Source: Verticiella alkaliphila (lineage in GTDB: Bacteria > Pseudomonadota > Gammaproteobacteria > Burkholderiales > Burkholderiaceae_B). From it: a DNA stretch of 34,185 nt. Positions 26,683 to 34,185 of this stretch are shown one piece after another. The translations under genes were made by a program, and so were the position numbers. Under the pieces are notes generated by a model, which worked only from the letters and a program-made list of their open reading frames with translations, did no database searches and was not told where the DNA came from. Where the stretch lies: positions 1-34,185 of the forward strand of contig NZ_JADCNH010000043.1 in the NCBI RefSeq assembly GCF_018904615.1. The letters are read 5' to 3'. Within the stretch, counting starts at the first letter, position 1. Each line of letters begins with the position of its first letter.

Positions 26683-26717
26683 AAAAAAAAGCCGCCAGTT
26701 TTTCACTGGCGGCTTTT
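26683..26717 (-). terminator. Attenuator terminator before aroG
   Basis: On the minus strand a perfect 9-bp GC stem (GCCGCCAGT/ACTGGCGGC), flanked by AAAA/TTTT and with a 5-base loop, ends in eight T residues. It lies in the aroG leader, between the leader-peptide stop and the aroG start. Its 5' arm (CCGCCAGTG) can pair alternatively with CACTGGCGG inside the leader peptide gene (26770-26779). Confidence 0.88.
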
Positions 26718-26746
26718 CGGGGATTTTTGCTGTCGGTGCTAATCGA

Positions 26747-26827
26747 TCAGGCTGAACGCTTCCCTTCCTCCGCCAGTGGCATCGGAAACCAAAAATAAAA
26801 GAAGGCAAAGGAGGTGACGGCGTTCAT
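26747..26827 (-). CDS. Aromatic-rich attenuation leader peptide of aroG (26 aa)
   Basis: A 26-codon reading frame from ATG 26827 to TGA 26747. It begins MNAVTS, continues FAFFYFWF (residues 7-14: five Phe, one Tyr, one Trp among eight), then PMPLAEEGKRSA. This composition is the hallmark of a ribosome-sensing leader peptide such as PheL. Codons 16-20 contain CCACTGGCGG, which is complementary to the 5' arm of the downstream terminator. A ribosome stalled on the Phe/Tyr/Trp codons would therefore leave that segment free to form the antiterminator. The predicted promoter puts the transcript start only a few bases before the ATG, so the leader may be nearly leaderless. It is inferred from sequence only. 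Confidence 0.85.
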   Translation of the reverse strand: MNAVTSFAFFYFWFPMPLAEEGKRSA

Positions 26828-26836
26828 AGCGAGACG

Positions 26837-26866
26837 ATCCTAGCATGCGCCTCGCGAGACTGGCAA
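26837..26866 (-). promoter_or_regulatory. Promoter of the aroG leader
   Basis: Minus-strand TTGCCA (26861-26866; 5 of 6), 18-base spacer and TAGGAT (26837-26842; 4 of 6). The expected start near 26830 is about three bases before the leader-peptide ATG. It lies between the phosphoribosyltransferase stop and the leader. Confidence 0.6.
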
Positions 26867-26906
26867 CGGGAAATTACCCCCGGCCTCGCCCTCAGCGCGC
26901 CTGCCC

Positions 26907-27446
26907 TCAATCGCGCTTGCCCTTGCGGACCCAGGCTGCGAGCTGGTGCGGGCGCAGGCTGTCGTAGTCTTCGAAGGGCTGGTGGATCCAGGGGTTCGTC
27001 GGCAATTGGGCCATATGGAAATCCGGAATTGCCTGCGAGTGCCCCTTCCACCACAGCACGGCGGACTTCAGTTCCGTGATCTGCGGGAACTGCCGGCGCA
27101 GGTGCTCGACCACCCGATTGAACGTGAGACCGGTATCGACCATGTCATCGACCAGCAGGACGCGGCCCGAGGGCGTGCCGCGCGTGATGGTGATGTACTG
27201 CGCGATGTCGAGCTCGCCCTGCTGCGTGCCGGCGGCTTCGCGGTAGCTGCTCGTGGCAAGAATGCCCAGCGGCACGTCGAAGATGCGCGAGAGCACGTCG
27301 CCCACGCGCACCCCGCCACGCGCCAGACACAGGATCTGGTCGAACTTCCAACCGGACTCATGCACCTTCAGGGCCAGCTCCTCGATGAGACGATGGTATT
27401 CGTCCCAGGAGATCCACAGGTGGCGATCGTCGCTCGGCTGCGTCAT
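26907..27446 (-). CDS. Purine phosphoribosyltransferase (Gpt/Hpt-like)
   Basis: A 179-residue type I phosphoribosyltransferase. It has the PRPP-binding motif VLLVDDMVDTGLTF (DDMVDTG at 100-106), the loop CLARGGVRVGD (ARGG 42-45), ATSSYRE, and a late TNPWIHQPFEDYD that resembles the base-contact region of E. coli Gpt (DTWIEQPWD). A salvage role on guanine, xanthine or hypoxanthine is inferred; the exact base is not. The ATG at 27446 follows GAGGAG; the frame is open further upstream into purA. It lies 13 bases after purA, consistent with one purine operon. Confidence 0.85.
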   Translation of the reverse strand: MTQPSDDRHLWISWDEYHRLIEELALKVHESGWKFDQILCLARGGVRVGDVLSRIFDVPLGILATSSYREAAGTQQGELDIAQYITITRGTPSGRVLLVDDMVDTGLTFNRVVEHLRRQFPQITELKSAVLWWKGHSQAIPDFHMAQLPTNPWIHQPFEDYDSLRPHQLAAWVRKGKRD

Positions 27447-27459
27447 GACGGAACTCCTC

Positions 27460-28860
<1,401 letters not shown>

Positions 28861-30012
28861 CTAGCGACGCACCACGACCTGCCAGCCGCGCTCGCCGAGC
28901 ACGAGCTCGCGGTCGAACGCATACTCCTGCTGGTCCGGCTCGCGGCCCGGCAGGCTTTGCACAACGATGTTGCCGGCCTCGCGAAGCTCCGCGATGGCCT
29001 GCATGAGATCCGGCTGTTCGCCCCAGGGCGCCTGGATGGCTGGCACGCTGGTGGCCGGCGCCAGGAGGCCTGCGAGCACGCGCAGGTCCAGGCTGAAGCC
29101 AGTGGCCGGGCGAGCCCGGCCGAAGGCACGGCCGACGTCGTCGTAACGGCCGCCACGCACCACGGTGTCGGGCCAGCCGTCCACGTACAACGCGAAGACC
29201 GCGCCCGTGTGATAGTGATAATCCCGCGCATCGGCCAAGTCCAGGCTCACCGCCTCGGCGGGCAAGGCGCGGGCCAGGGCTTGCAGGGTATCCAGCGCGG
29301 AGGTGACGCCCGGCAGCGCCGGCAGCACGGCACGGGCCTCCTCGAGCACGCTCGCATCGCCATAGAGACGCAGCAGGCGGCGCAGGGCCTCGGTCGTGTC
29401 CGGGCGCAGCGCCGCGAACCACGGCGCGAGCCCCGGCTCGTCCTTGGCACTCATGAGATCGCAGAGCGTCTCGGTAGCGCCTGCGGCAGCCGGATCGGCA
29501 TCCAGGATGGCGCGCACCAGGCCCGCATGCCCCAGATCGACGCGAGCCCCGTGCAGGCCCGCGGCCTGCACGCTCGCCAGCGCCAGGCGCAGGATCTCGA
29601 CGTCGGCTTCCAGGCCGGTATGGCCGTAGAGCTCGGCGCCGATCTGCAGCGGCTCGCGCGTGGCGGTGAAACCCGCCGCACGCGTATGCAGCACACTGCC
29701 GCAATAGCACAGGCGCGTGACGCCCGCCCGGTTCAAGAGATGCGCGTCGATACGGGTGACCTGCGGCGTCATGTCCGCGCGCACGCCCAGCGTGCGGCCC
29801 GACATCTGATCCACCAGCTTGAAGGTGCGCAGATTGAGATCGCTGCCTGCGCCAGAGAGCAGCGAATCCAGATACTCCACCAGCGGCGGCATGACGAGCT
29901 CGTAGCCATAGGATCGGTACAGATCCAGCAGCGTGCGGCGCAATTCTTCGATGCGGCGCGCCTCGGCGGGGAGGATGTCGGCCAGGTCCTCAGGCAGCAG
30001 CCACGTGCCCAT
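28861..30012 (-). CDS. hisZ: ATP phosphoribosyltransferase regulatory subunit HisZ
   Basis: A catalytically inactive histidyl-tRNA synthetase paralogue of 383 residues that activates short-form HisG and mediates histidine feedback. The class II synthetase fold is visible ([78 protein letters not shown]). It lacks the anticodon-binding domain, ending at QVVVRR, which separates HisZ from HisS. The start ATG 30012 follows AGGA. hisZ-purA is a conserved pair in Burkholderiales, usually with hflC upstream. Here a lanthipeptide cluster on the opposite strand occupies that position. Confidence 0.93.
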   Translation of the reverse strand: MGTWLLPEDLADILPAEARRIEELRRTLLDLYRSYGYELVMPPLVEYLDSLLSGAGSDLNLRTFKLVDQMSGRTLGVRADMTPQVTRIDAHLLNRAGVTRLCYCGSVLHTRAAGFTATREPLQIGAELYGHTGLEADVEILRLALASVQAAGLHGARVDLGHAGLVRAILDADPAAAGATETLCDLMSAKDEPGLAPWFAALRPDTTEALRRLLRLYGDASVLEEARAVLPALPGVTSALDTLQALARALPAEAVSLDLADARDYHYHTGAVFALYVDGWPDTVVRGGRYDDVGRAFGRARPATGFSLDLRVLAGLLAPATSVPAIQAPWGEQPDLMQAIAELREAGNIVVQSLPGREPDQQEYAFDRELVLGERGWQVVVRR

Positions 30013-30054
30013 GGGAATTCATCCTGAAGCAAGAGAAAACAAAAAACGCAGACG

Positions 30055-30092
30055 AAAAAAAACGGCCGGTAGGCGTAAGCCTGACCAACCGT
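30055..30092 (-). terminator. Terminator-like hairpin in the hisZ leader
   Basis: Minus-strand ACGGTTGGT/ACCGGCCGT (two G-T pairs) stacked on AGGC/GCCT with a TTAC loop is followed by eight T residues (30055-30062). It lies 42 bases before the hisZ start and downstream of a TATAAT box, so it would act inside the hisZ transcript. It may be an attenuator, the 3' end of a short RNA, or the remnant terminator of a former upstream gene. Confidence 0.7.
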
Positions 30093-30115
30093 CTTTTACC
30101 AATAGCTTACAGGGC

Positions 30116-30144
30116 ATTATACATGAAGGGACTACCGCGGCGAA
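30116..30144 (-). promoter_or_regulatory. Candidate promoter of hisZ-purA
   Basis: A perfect TATAAT (minus strand, 30116-30121), 17-base spacer and TTCGCC (-35, 30139-30144; 3 of 6). The predicted start is near 30109, leaving a leader of about 100 bases that contains the terminator-like hairpin. The rest of the gap up to the first precursor gene (30145-30316) shows no other recognisable element; no clear rightward promoter for the lanthipeptide genes was found. Confidence 0.5.
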
Positions 30145-30316
30145 TCAGACGATGACGCTCAGGGCGGCACCCCATCCATGGCCTCATGACCGTCGGGCAG
30201 CCATGCAAGGGCCGGCCGCTATGGCACATCCGAGCGATTCCCACGACGAGGGTGGCCAGTTACAGTGCGCCATCACCGTCACATCAAGACACATCACCTA
30301 CGCAAGGAGCCACCCC

Positions 30317-30646
30317 ATGCCTCTCGATCATGACCGTCAGGAACGTCTTCAGCAGCTGCTGTTGAACGATCCACAGCTACTCGCCGATGTGCGCGACGCA
30401 AGCGATGCTACGCAGGCCGCTTCGTTGCTGGCGCAGGCCGCGACAACGGCAGGCATTGCAGTTTCCGCGCCCGAGCTGCAGGCGCACGTCGATGCACTGT
30501 CGCCGACCGACCTGACGGACGACGCCCTGGCGGACGTGGCCGGCGGCCTGACGCAGGTGGGTCGTCAGTTTCTCACCCTGTTCACCCTCGGGCTTGGCTG
30601 CGCGCTCTACGACGTGAAACAAGCCAACAAACCCGACGCGCATTGA
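30317..30646 (+). CDS. Lanthipeptide precursor peptide 1 with Nif11-like leader
   Basis: A 109-residue precursor. The start ATG 30317 has AAGGAG seven bases upstream; the frame is open further left but without support. Residues about 8-77 resemble a Nif11-type leader: LQQLLLNDPQLLADVRDA, a helix rich in Ala/Gln, then LTDDALADVAGG ending in a double-glycine cleavage site (G76-G77). The predicted core is the last 32 residues, with three Thr (T79, T87, T90), no Ser and a single Cys (C95) in FLTLFTLGLGCALYD. At most one methyllanthionine ring can form, leaving dehydrobutyrines or unmodified Thr. It is followed by a second precursor and a LanM gene. Being in front of LanM is the main evidence of function; activity is unknown. 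Confidence 0.82.
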   Translation: MPLDHDRQERLQQLLLNDPQLLADVRDASDATQAASLLAQAATTAGIAVSAPELQAHVDALSPTDLTDDALADVAGGLTQVGRQFLTLFTLGLGCALYDVKQANKPDAH

Positions 30647-30687
30647 GATGACCCCCCGCTTCCCCGGACATCGACCCAGAGCCATTC

Positions 30688-30945
30688 ATGACCCTCTCTG
30701 CCAACACCCTCGACGCCATCAAAGCACTCATCGCCAACGACGAGGCCCTGCTCAAGCGCTTGTCGCAGGCGAGCACCCCACAGGCGGCTGCCCACACCCT
30801 GGCCGAATCGGGCGGCATGAAGCGGCTGAACTTTTCTGAGTACATGGCCATGAGCATCTTCTCGGTCGGTCTCGCTTGCGCCGCTTACAGCATGGAGCAC
30901 TCCTCCGGCCCCTGGGACACGCGCTGCCGCTACAACCCCGACTGA
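30688..30945 (+). CDS. Lanthipeptide precursor peptide 2 with shortened leader
   Basis: An 85-residue precursor 41 bases after the first. The N-terminal part (DAIKALIANDEALLKRLSQA, then TPQAAAHTLAESGG) looks like the first helices of a Nif11-type leader but lacks the LTDDALADVAGG segment of precursor 1. A Gly-Gly at 42-43 is a possible but less typical cleavage site. Residues 56-67 (SIFSVGLACAAY) align without gaps to residues 87-98 of precursor 1, keeping the Ser/Thr positions and the Cys. A hydrophilic tail contains S68, S72, S73, T78 and a second Cys (C80), so two rings are possible. The ribosome site is weak. Confidence 0.75.
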   Translation: MTLSANTLDAIKALIANDEALLKRLSQASTPQAAAHTLAESGGMKRLNFSEYMAMSIFSVGLACAAYSMEHSSGPWDTRCRYNPD

Positions 30946-30966
30946 TCGTCGTTTCCACTCGTGCAC

Positions 30967-30978
30967 GACAGCGCTGTC
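30967..30978. other. Perfect 12-base palindrome before lanM
   Basis: GACAGCGCTGTC lies in the 116-base gap between precursor 2 and the LanM gene. It could be a small hairpin or a dimeric protein site; nothing else supports either reading. Confidence 0.3.
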
Positions 30979-31061
30979 AGGGCCAGGCGACGCCGCACCT
31001 TCAGCGCCCAATCGCCTCGCACCTGCGTTCTGCCGCACTGCCACCTTCGCCCACCCCTCCC

Positions 31062-34000
31062 ATGCCGACCGCCTCCTTCGCGCCCGCGGCGCCTTGCCCA
31101 GTGCTTGACGACTCGTGGCTTCACGACATTGCCCGCCGCGCTACCGGCCTGCAGAGCCCGCCCCTGCCGCGTGACGACAGCGTCGATGAGCCGGCGGTGC
31201 ACGAGCGCTGGAAGCGCTGGCTGCGTTTTGGCGGCGGCCACGACTGGCGCGTGCTGCGACGGCGCATGCGGGCCGAAGGCCTTACCCCGGCAGCGTTGCG
31301 CCAGCCGAAATCGCTTGTCAGCCTGCCCGGCTGGTGCGCGACGCTGCGCGAGCTGATAGAAGCGACGCAGTCGAGCATCGAGGTGGCGCTGCCGCCAGGG
31401 TGCGATGCCGCGTTCACCGCGCTCCTTTCGCCAGCACTCGGCGTCGCGCGACGAAGGCTCGAGCAGCGCGGCAGCGTCGACCCCGCCCTATGGGCGCCTG
31501 AAGCGGCGCACGGCGTGGAATGTGCGCTGCTGCGCCGCCTGGCGCAGATGGCAGGCCCCTGCCTCATCCGGCATTTCGACGCCCAGCGCGGCGGCAATCT
31601 ATGGCAGACGTTTCTGGGCGGAGCCACGCCCGGGCGCGAAAAGTACGATGCTTTCGTCGCGGCACAACGCGAGGACGCTCTGCGCACGGTGTTCGGCCAC
31701 TGGCCGGTGCTCGCGCGGCTCATCGCGGTAAAGGTGGAGCACTGGGTGGACATGGTCCATGAGCTGCGCTCACGGCTCGTGGCAGACCATGCCGAGCTGC
31801 GCCGGATCTTTTTCCCGGACACTGACAGCGTCCCCGTGACCGCGGTGAGCGCCACGCTGTCGGATCCGCACGAAGGCGGGCGCACCGTCCTGCTGCTGGA
31901 CTTTGCCGACGGCGGGCGCCTCGTCTACAAGCCGCGGCCGGTTGACACCGAAGCGGCCTTCAGCGAGAGCGTGGCGTGGCTGAATGGCCAGCTCCATGGC
32001 ACGGATGCCCCCCGGCATCACGTCGCCACCGTGTTGGCACGCGCGGATTACGGCTGGATGGCGTGGATCGAGGCACAACCGATGCCCCCCGAGGCCGCCT
32101 CGGCCTACCACTGGCGACTTGGCAGTCTGCTTGCGCTGTACCGCGCGCTCAACAGCACCGACATGCACCACGAGAATCTCGTGGCGGCAGGCGCGTATCC
32201 GGTGCTCGTCGATCTGGAGTGTGTGCTGCGTCCGAATGCGGCCGTGCTGGCAGACATGCCGGACGTGGATCTCACGCCGTTGGCGACGGACGTAGGCGGG
32301 CTGCTTCAGGTGGGCGCCCTGCCCTTCTATAGCGTGGACGAGCAGAGCAAGATGGCCCTGAACGTCGGCGCCATCGCCCGCGCACCTGGCACGTTCGGCG
32401 CCGCCGAGCCCGTCTTCGTGCAGGCGGACACGGATGCCGTCGCCATCCGGCAGCAGCCTGCCGCGCCGCATACCCACCATCACCCCCGCACCGATGCGGG
32501 CTGGGTCGATAGCCTGGCGCACCGCGAGGACATCGCCGAAGGCTACCGAACCACCCTCGCGCTCATCCAGGCCCATCGCGATTTTTTGCTGCAAGACGCG
32601 GCCAGCCCCTGGCACGCGCTGCGCCGAGCCGAGGGCCGGCATCTGGCCCGCAACACCTGGCACTACGGGGTGCTGCTCAGAGCGGCCGTGGCGCCCGAAG
32701 CGTTGAGCGATGGCGTCATGTTCGACCTCACCTTCGAGGCGCTGCACCGACACCTGTCCGTCTTCTCGCCGGGTTTTCGCGCGCTGGCGCGAGCCGAGCG
32801 TGCGGCCCTGCGCGACCTGGACGTGCCGCGGGTGGGTTACGCGGCAAACGACACCTACGCGCGCGGCGCGCACGGCGAGCGTCTGGCCGAGATCAGCATG
32901 GAGCCGCCCTGGGACACGATGGCCAGGGCATTGATGGCGCTGAGTCCCGTGCAGGTGGACAGCGAATCCGACGCCATCGTGCGTCTGCTCGCCACCCCCT
33001 CGCGGGACGCCTTTGCCGGCACGAATGCCGAGACGCGGCTGCGCAGTGCGGTGGATCGCCTCAGAGAGCATGCCAGCGTTCGGCCGGGGTGCACGCCGGT
33101 CTGGTACAGCCTGCAGCAGGCCAGTGGCGGCGTGGCGGGCACCCCCGCCCAACCAGGCTTATACGCTGGCAGCAGCGGCATCGCTCTCGCCCTGCTCGCC
33201 GGCGCCCTCGTGCTAGACGATGCACCTGCAGCTGAGCTGGCCAAGGCCACGCTCGCAGACAGCGTGGCTTGGTTCGACCGCACGAGCGCGCACATCACGC
33301 GCGAGCAGGACATCGTGCCTCCTGGATTCGACACTGGCCGAGCGGGGGTGCTGTTCGCGTTGCAGCAGGCTGCCGCGGTGCTGGACGATGCATCCTGGCA
33401 GGACGAGGCGTCCCGGCTCGCGTCGGCCTGGGTAGCTCGCCCGGCCTTCACCGCCGCGCTGCGCGCAGACACGACGCAGGATTTCCTCAACGGCGCGAGC
33501 GGCATCGCCCTGGTGCTGCTGCAAGCCCACGCCGACTGCGGTGAGCCCGCGCTGCTCGCGGCGGCGCGGGCCTGCGGCGACCGCCTGCTCGCCACCGCGA
33601 AGCGCGGGCCCGCGGGGATGTCGTGGGGCATCGGCCCGACGCACGGCTTGTCAGGGCTGTCGCATGGCGGCGCCGGCATCGCGTATGCACTCGCCGCGCT
33701 GTACCGCGCCACCGGCCACCGCCCCTATCGCGACGCCGCCTTTGCCGCCCTCGGGCACGAGGCGACGCTGTTCCACCCGGGGTTGGGCAACTGGCGCGAC
33801 CTGCGCGGCGCGGGTGAGGCCGACCCGCGCACCGTACAGGCCTGCGGCATGTCGTGGTGCCATGGCGCGCCCGGCATCGTGCTGGCACGGGCCGGCTTGC
33901 GCCGTCTGCTTGCCGACGAGCTGAGCCCGAGAGAACAGGCCGACATCGACGCCGACCTCGACATCGGTCTGCGCACCCTCACCCGCGCGCTCGAGCACGC

Positions 34001-34185
34001 GCACGATGCACCGGTCGACGACCTGTGCTGCGGCACGGCCGGACGCATCGACATCGCGCTGGCCTGCGGCCAGATCCTCGCACGACCCGAGCTCGTCGCG
34101 CTCGCGCGCGACAGCGCCGAGCGCTGCCTCACGCATTGGCAGACGCACGGTCTCGCCCGACCCCGCTTGTGGCACACCGAACTGG
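31062..34185 (+). CDS. lanM: Class II lanthipeptide synthetase LanM (3' end outside window)
   Basis: A bifunctional enzyme, 1041 complete codons visible and no stop before the window end. The N-terminal dehydratase (DUF4135) phosphorylates and eliminates Ser/Thr. It shows YKPRP (K290), DMHHEN (D367, H369, N372), VLVDLE (D384) and RHLARNT (R526, T532). The spacings D-H-N-D and R-x5-T equal those of the CylM active sites. The C-terminal LanC-like cyclase has toroid repeats (GLYAGSSGIALALL, GFDTGRAGVLFAL, FLNGASGIALVLL, LSHGGAGIAYAL with H868) and zinc ligands C933 (SWCHG) and C989/C990 (CCG). The third ligand is Cys in place of His, as in ProcM-type synthetases. The start ATG 31062 lacks a clear ribosome site, and no better start is seen upstream. 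Together with two precursor genes it defines a lanthipeptide cluster; a LanT protease/transporter is expected to the right. Confidence 0.92.
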   Translation, partial: MPTASFAPAAPCPVLDDSWLHDIARRATGLQSPPLPRDDSVDEPAVHERWKRWLRFGGGHDWRVLRRRMRAEGLTPAALRQPKSLVSLPGWCATLRELIEATQSSIEVALPPGCDAAFTALLSPALGVARRRLEQRGSVDPALWAPEAAHGVECALLRRLAQMAGPCLIRHFDAQRGGNLWQTFLGGATPGREKYDAFVAAQREDALRTVFGHWPVLARLIAVKVEHWVDMVHELRSRLVADHAELRRIFFPDTDSVPVTAVSATLSDPHEGGRTVLLLDFADGGRLVYKPRPVDTEAAFSESVAWLNGQLHGTDAPRHHVATVLARADYGWMAWIEAQPMPPEAASAYHWRLGSLLALYRALNSTDMHHENLVAAGAYPVLVDLECVLRPNAAVLADMPDVDLTPLATDVGGLLQVGALPFYSVDEQSKMALNVGAIARAPGTFGAAEPVFVQADTDAVAIRQQPAAPHTHHHPRTDAGWVDSLAHREDIAEGYRTTLALIQAHRDFLLQDAASPWHALRRAEGRHLARNTWHYGVLLRAAVAPEALSDGVMFDLTFEALHRHLSVFSPGFRALARAERAALRDLDVPRVGYAANDTYARGAHGERLAEISMEPPWDTMARALMALSPVQVDSESDAIVRLLATPSRDAFAGTNAETRLRSAVDRLREHASVRPGCTPVWYSLQQASGGVAGTPAQPGLYAGSSGIALALLAGALVLDDAPAAELAKATLADSVAWFDRTSAHITREQDIVPPGFDTGRAGVLFALQQAAAVLDDASWQDEASRLASAWVARPAFTAALRADTTQDFLNGASGIALVLLQAHADCGEPALLAAARACGDRLLATAKRGPAGMSWGIGPTHGLSGLSHGGAGIAYALAALYRATGHRPYRDAAFAALGHEATLFHPGLGNWRDLRGAGEADPRTVQACGMSWCHGAPGIVLARAGLRRLLADELSPREQADIDADLDIGLRTLTRALEHAHDAPVDDLCCGTAGRIDIALACGQILARPELVALARDSAERCLTHWQTHGLARPRLWHTEL

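Noticed and set aside
30117-30122. TTATAC as a rightward -10 box for the lanthipeptide genes.
   Set aside because: No -35 within two bases of 17 upstream matches better than 2 of 6, and the same bases form a better leftward TATAAT.
29933-30316. An N-terminal extension of the first lanthipeptide precursor by up to 128 codons.
   Set aside because: The extension overlaps the hisZ gene and its promoter region, is Arg/Ser-rich and has no ribosome site, whereas ATG 30317 has AAGGAG at ideal distance and starts a normal Nif11-like leader.

Overview
The window is high-GC chromosomal DNA that reads most like a betaproteobacterium of the order Burkholderiales, probably Alcaligenaceae-like. The main grounds are the gene order amiC-mutL-miaA, the block hisZ-purA-phosphoribosyltransferase, a fused peroxiredoxin-glutaredoxin gene, and the valine-degradation genes. 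The genus is not determined. No rRNA, tRNA, insertion sequence, phage gene or CRISPR array was seen.

Layout, left to right. (1) 1-3762, + strand: cell-wall amidase (5' end outside the window), mutL and miaA. (2) 3815-4408: a RutE-type nitroreductase-family oxidoreductase. (3) 4454-13216: a ferric-hydroxamate uptake locus. An AraC-type regulator diverges from a Fur box and a run of TonB receptor, PvdE-type ABC transporter (frameshifted in this sequence), FhuB-like double permease, FhuD-like binding protein and FhuF-like reductase. The last four genes are joined by 4-base stop/start overlaps. No FhuC ATPase gene is present. (4) 13218-17924: redox and proteostasis genes. These are a dihydrolipoamide-dehydrogenase-like reductase and the peroxiredoxin-glutaredoxin fusion behind a very good OxyR-type site, then cbpA-cbpM diverging from two small heat-shock protein genes across sigma-32-like promoters. 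(5) 18138-22951: valine/isobutyryl-CoA catabolism (acyl-CoA dehydrogenase, mmsA, mmsB, 3-hydroxyisobutyryl-CoA hydrolase type). (6) 23038-25135: a small unknown protein and an RhlE-type DEAD-box helicase with an RG-rich tail and a long leader. (7) 25569-26827: a class I DAHP synthase gene preceded by an aromatic-rich leader peptide (FAFFYFWF) and an attenuator terminator. (8) 26907-30012: phosphoribosyltransferase, purA and hisZ on the minus strand, with a terminator-like hairpin in the hisZ leader.

(9) 30317-34185, + strand, cut by the window end: the most interesting region. Two small genes encode Nif11-like precursor peptides and are followed by a large class II lanthipeptide synthetase (LanM). 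The LanM has a complete set of dehydratase residues and a cyclase with three cysteine zinc ligands (SWCHG ... CCG), the signature of the ProcM-like LanM group. The two core peptides share the pattern [TS]-x-F-[TS]-x-G-L-x-C-A-x-Y although their leaders differ. This suggests a two-peptide lanthipeptide system in a betaproteobacterium that I cannot match to a characterised product. Transport and protease genes would be expected beyond the right edge.
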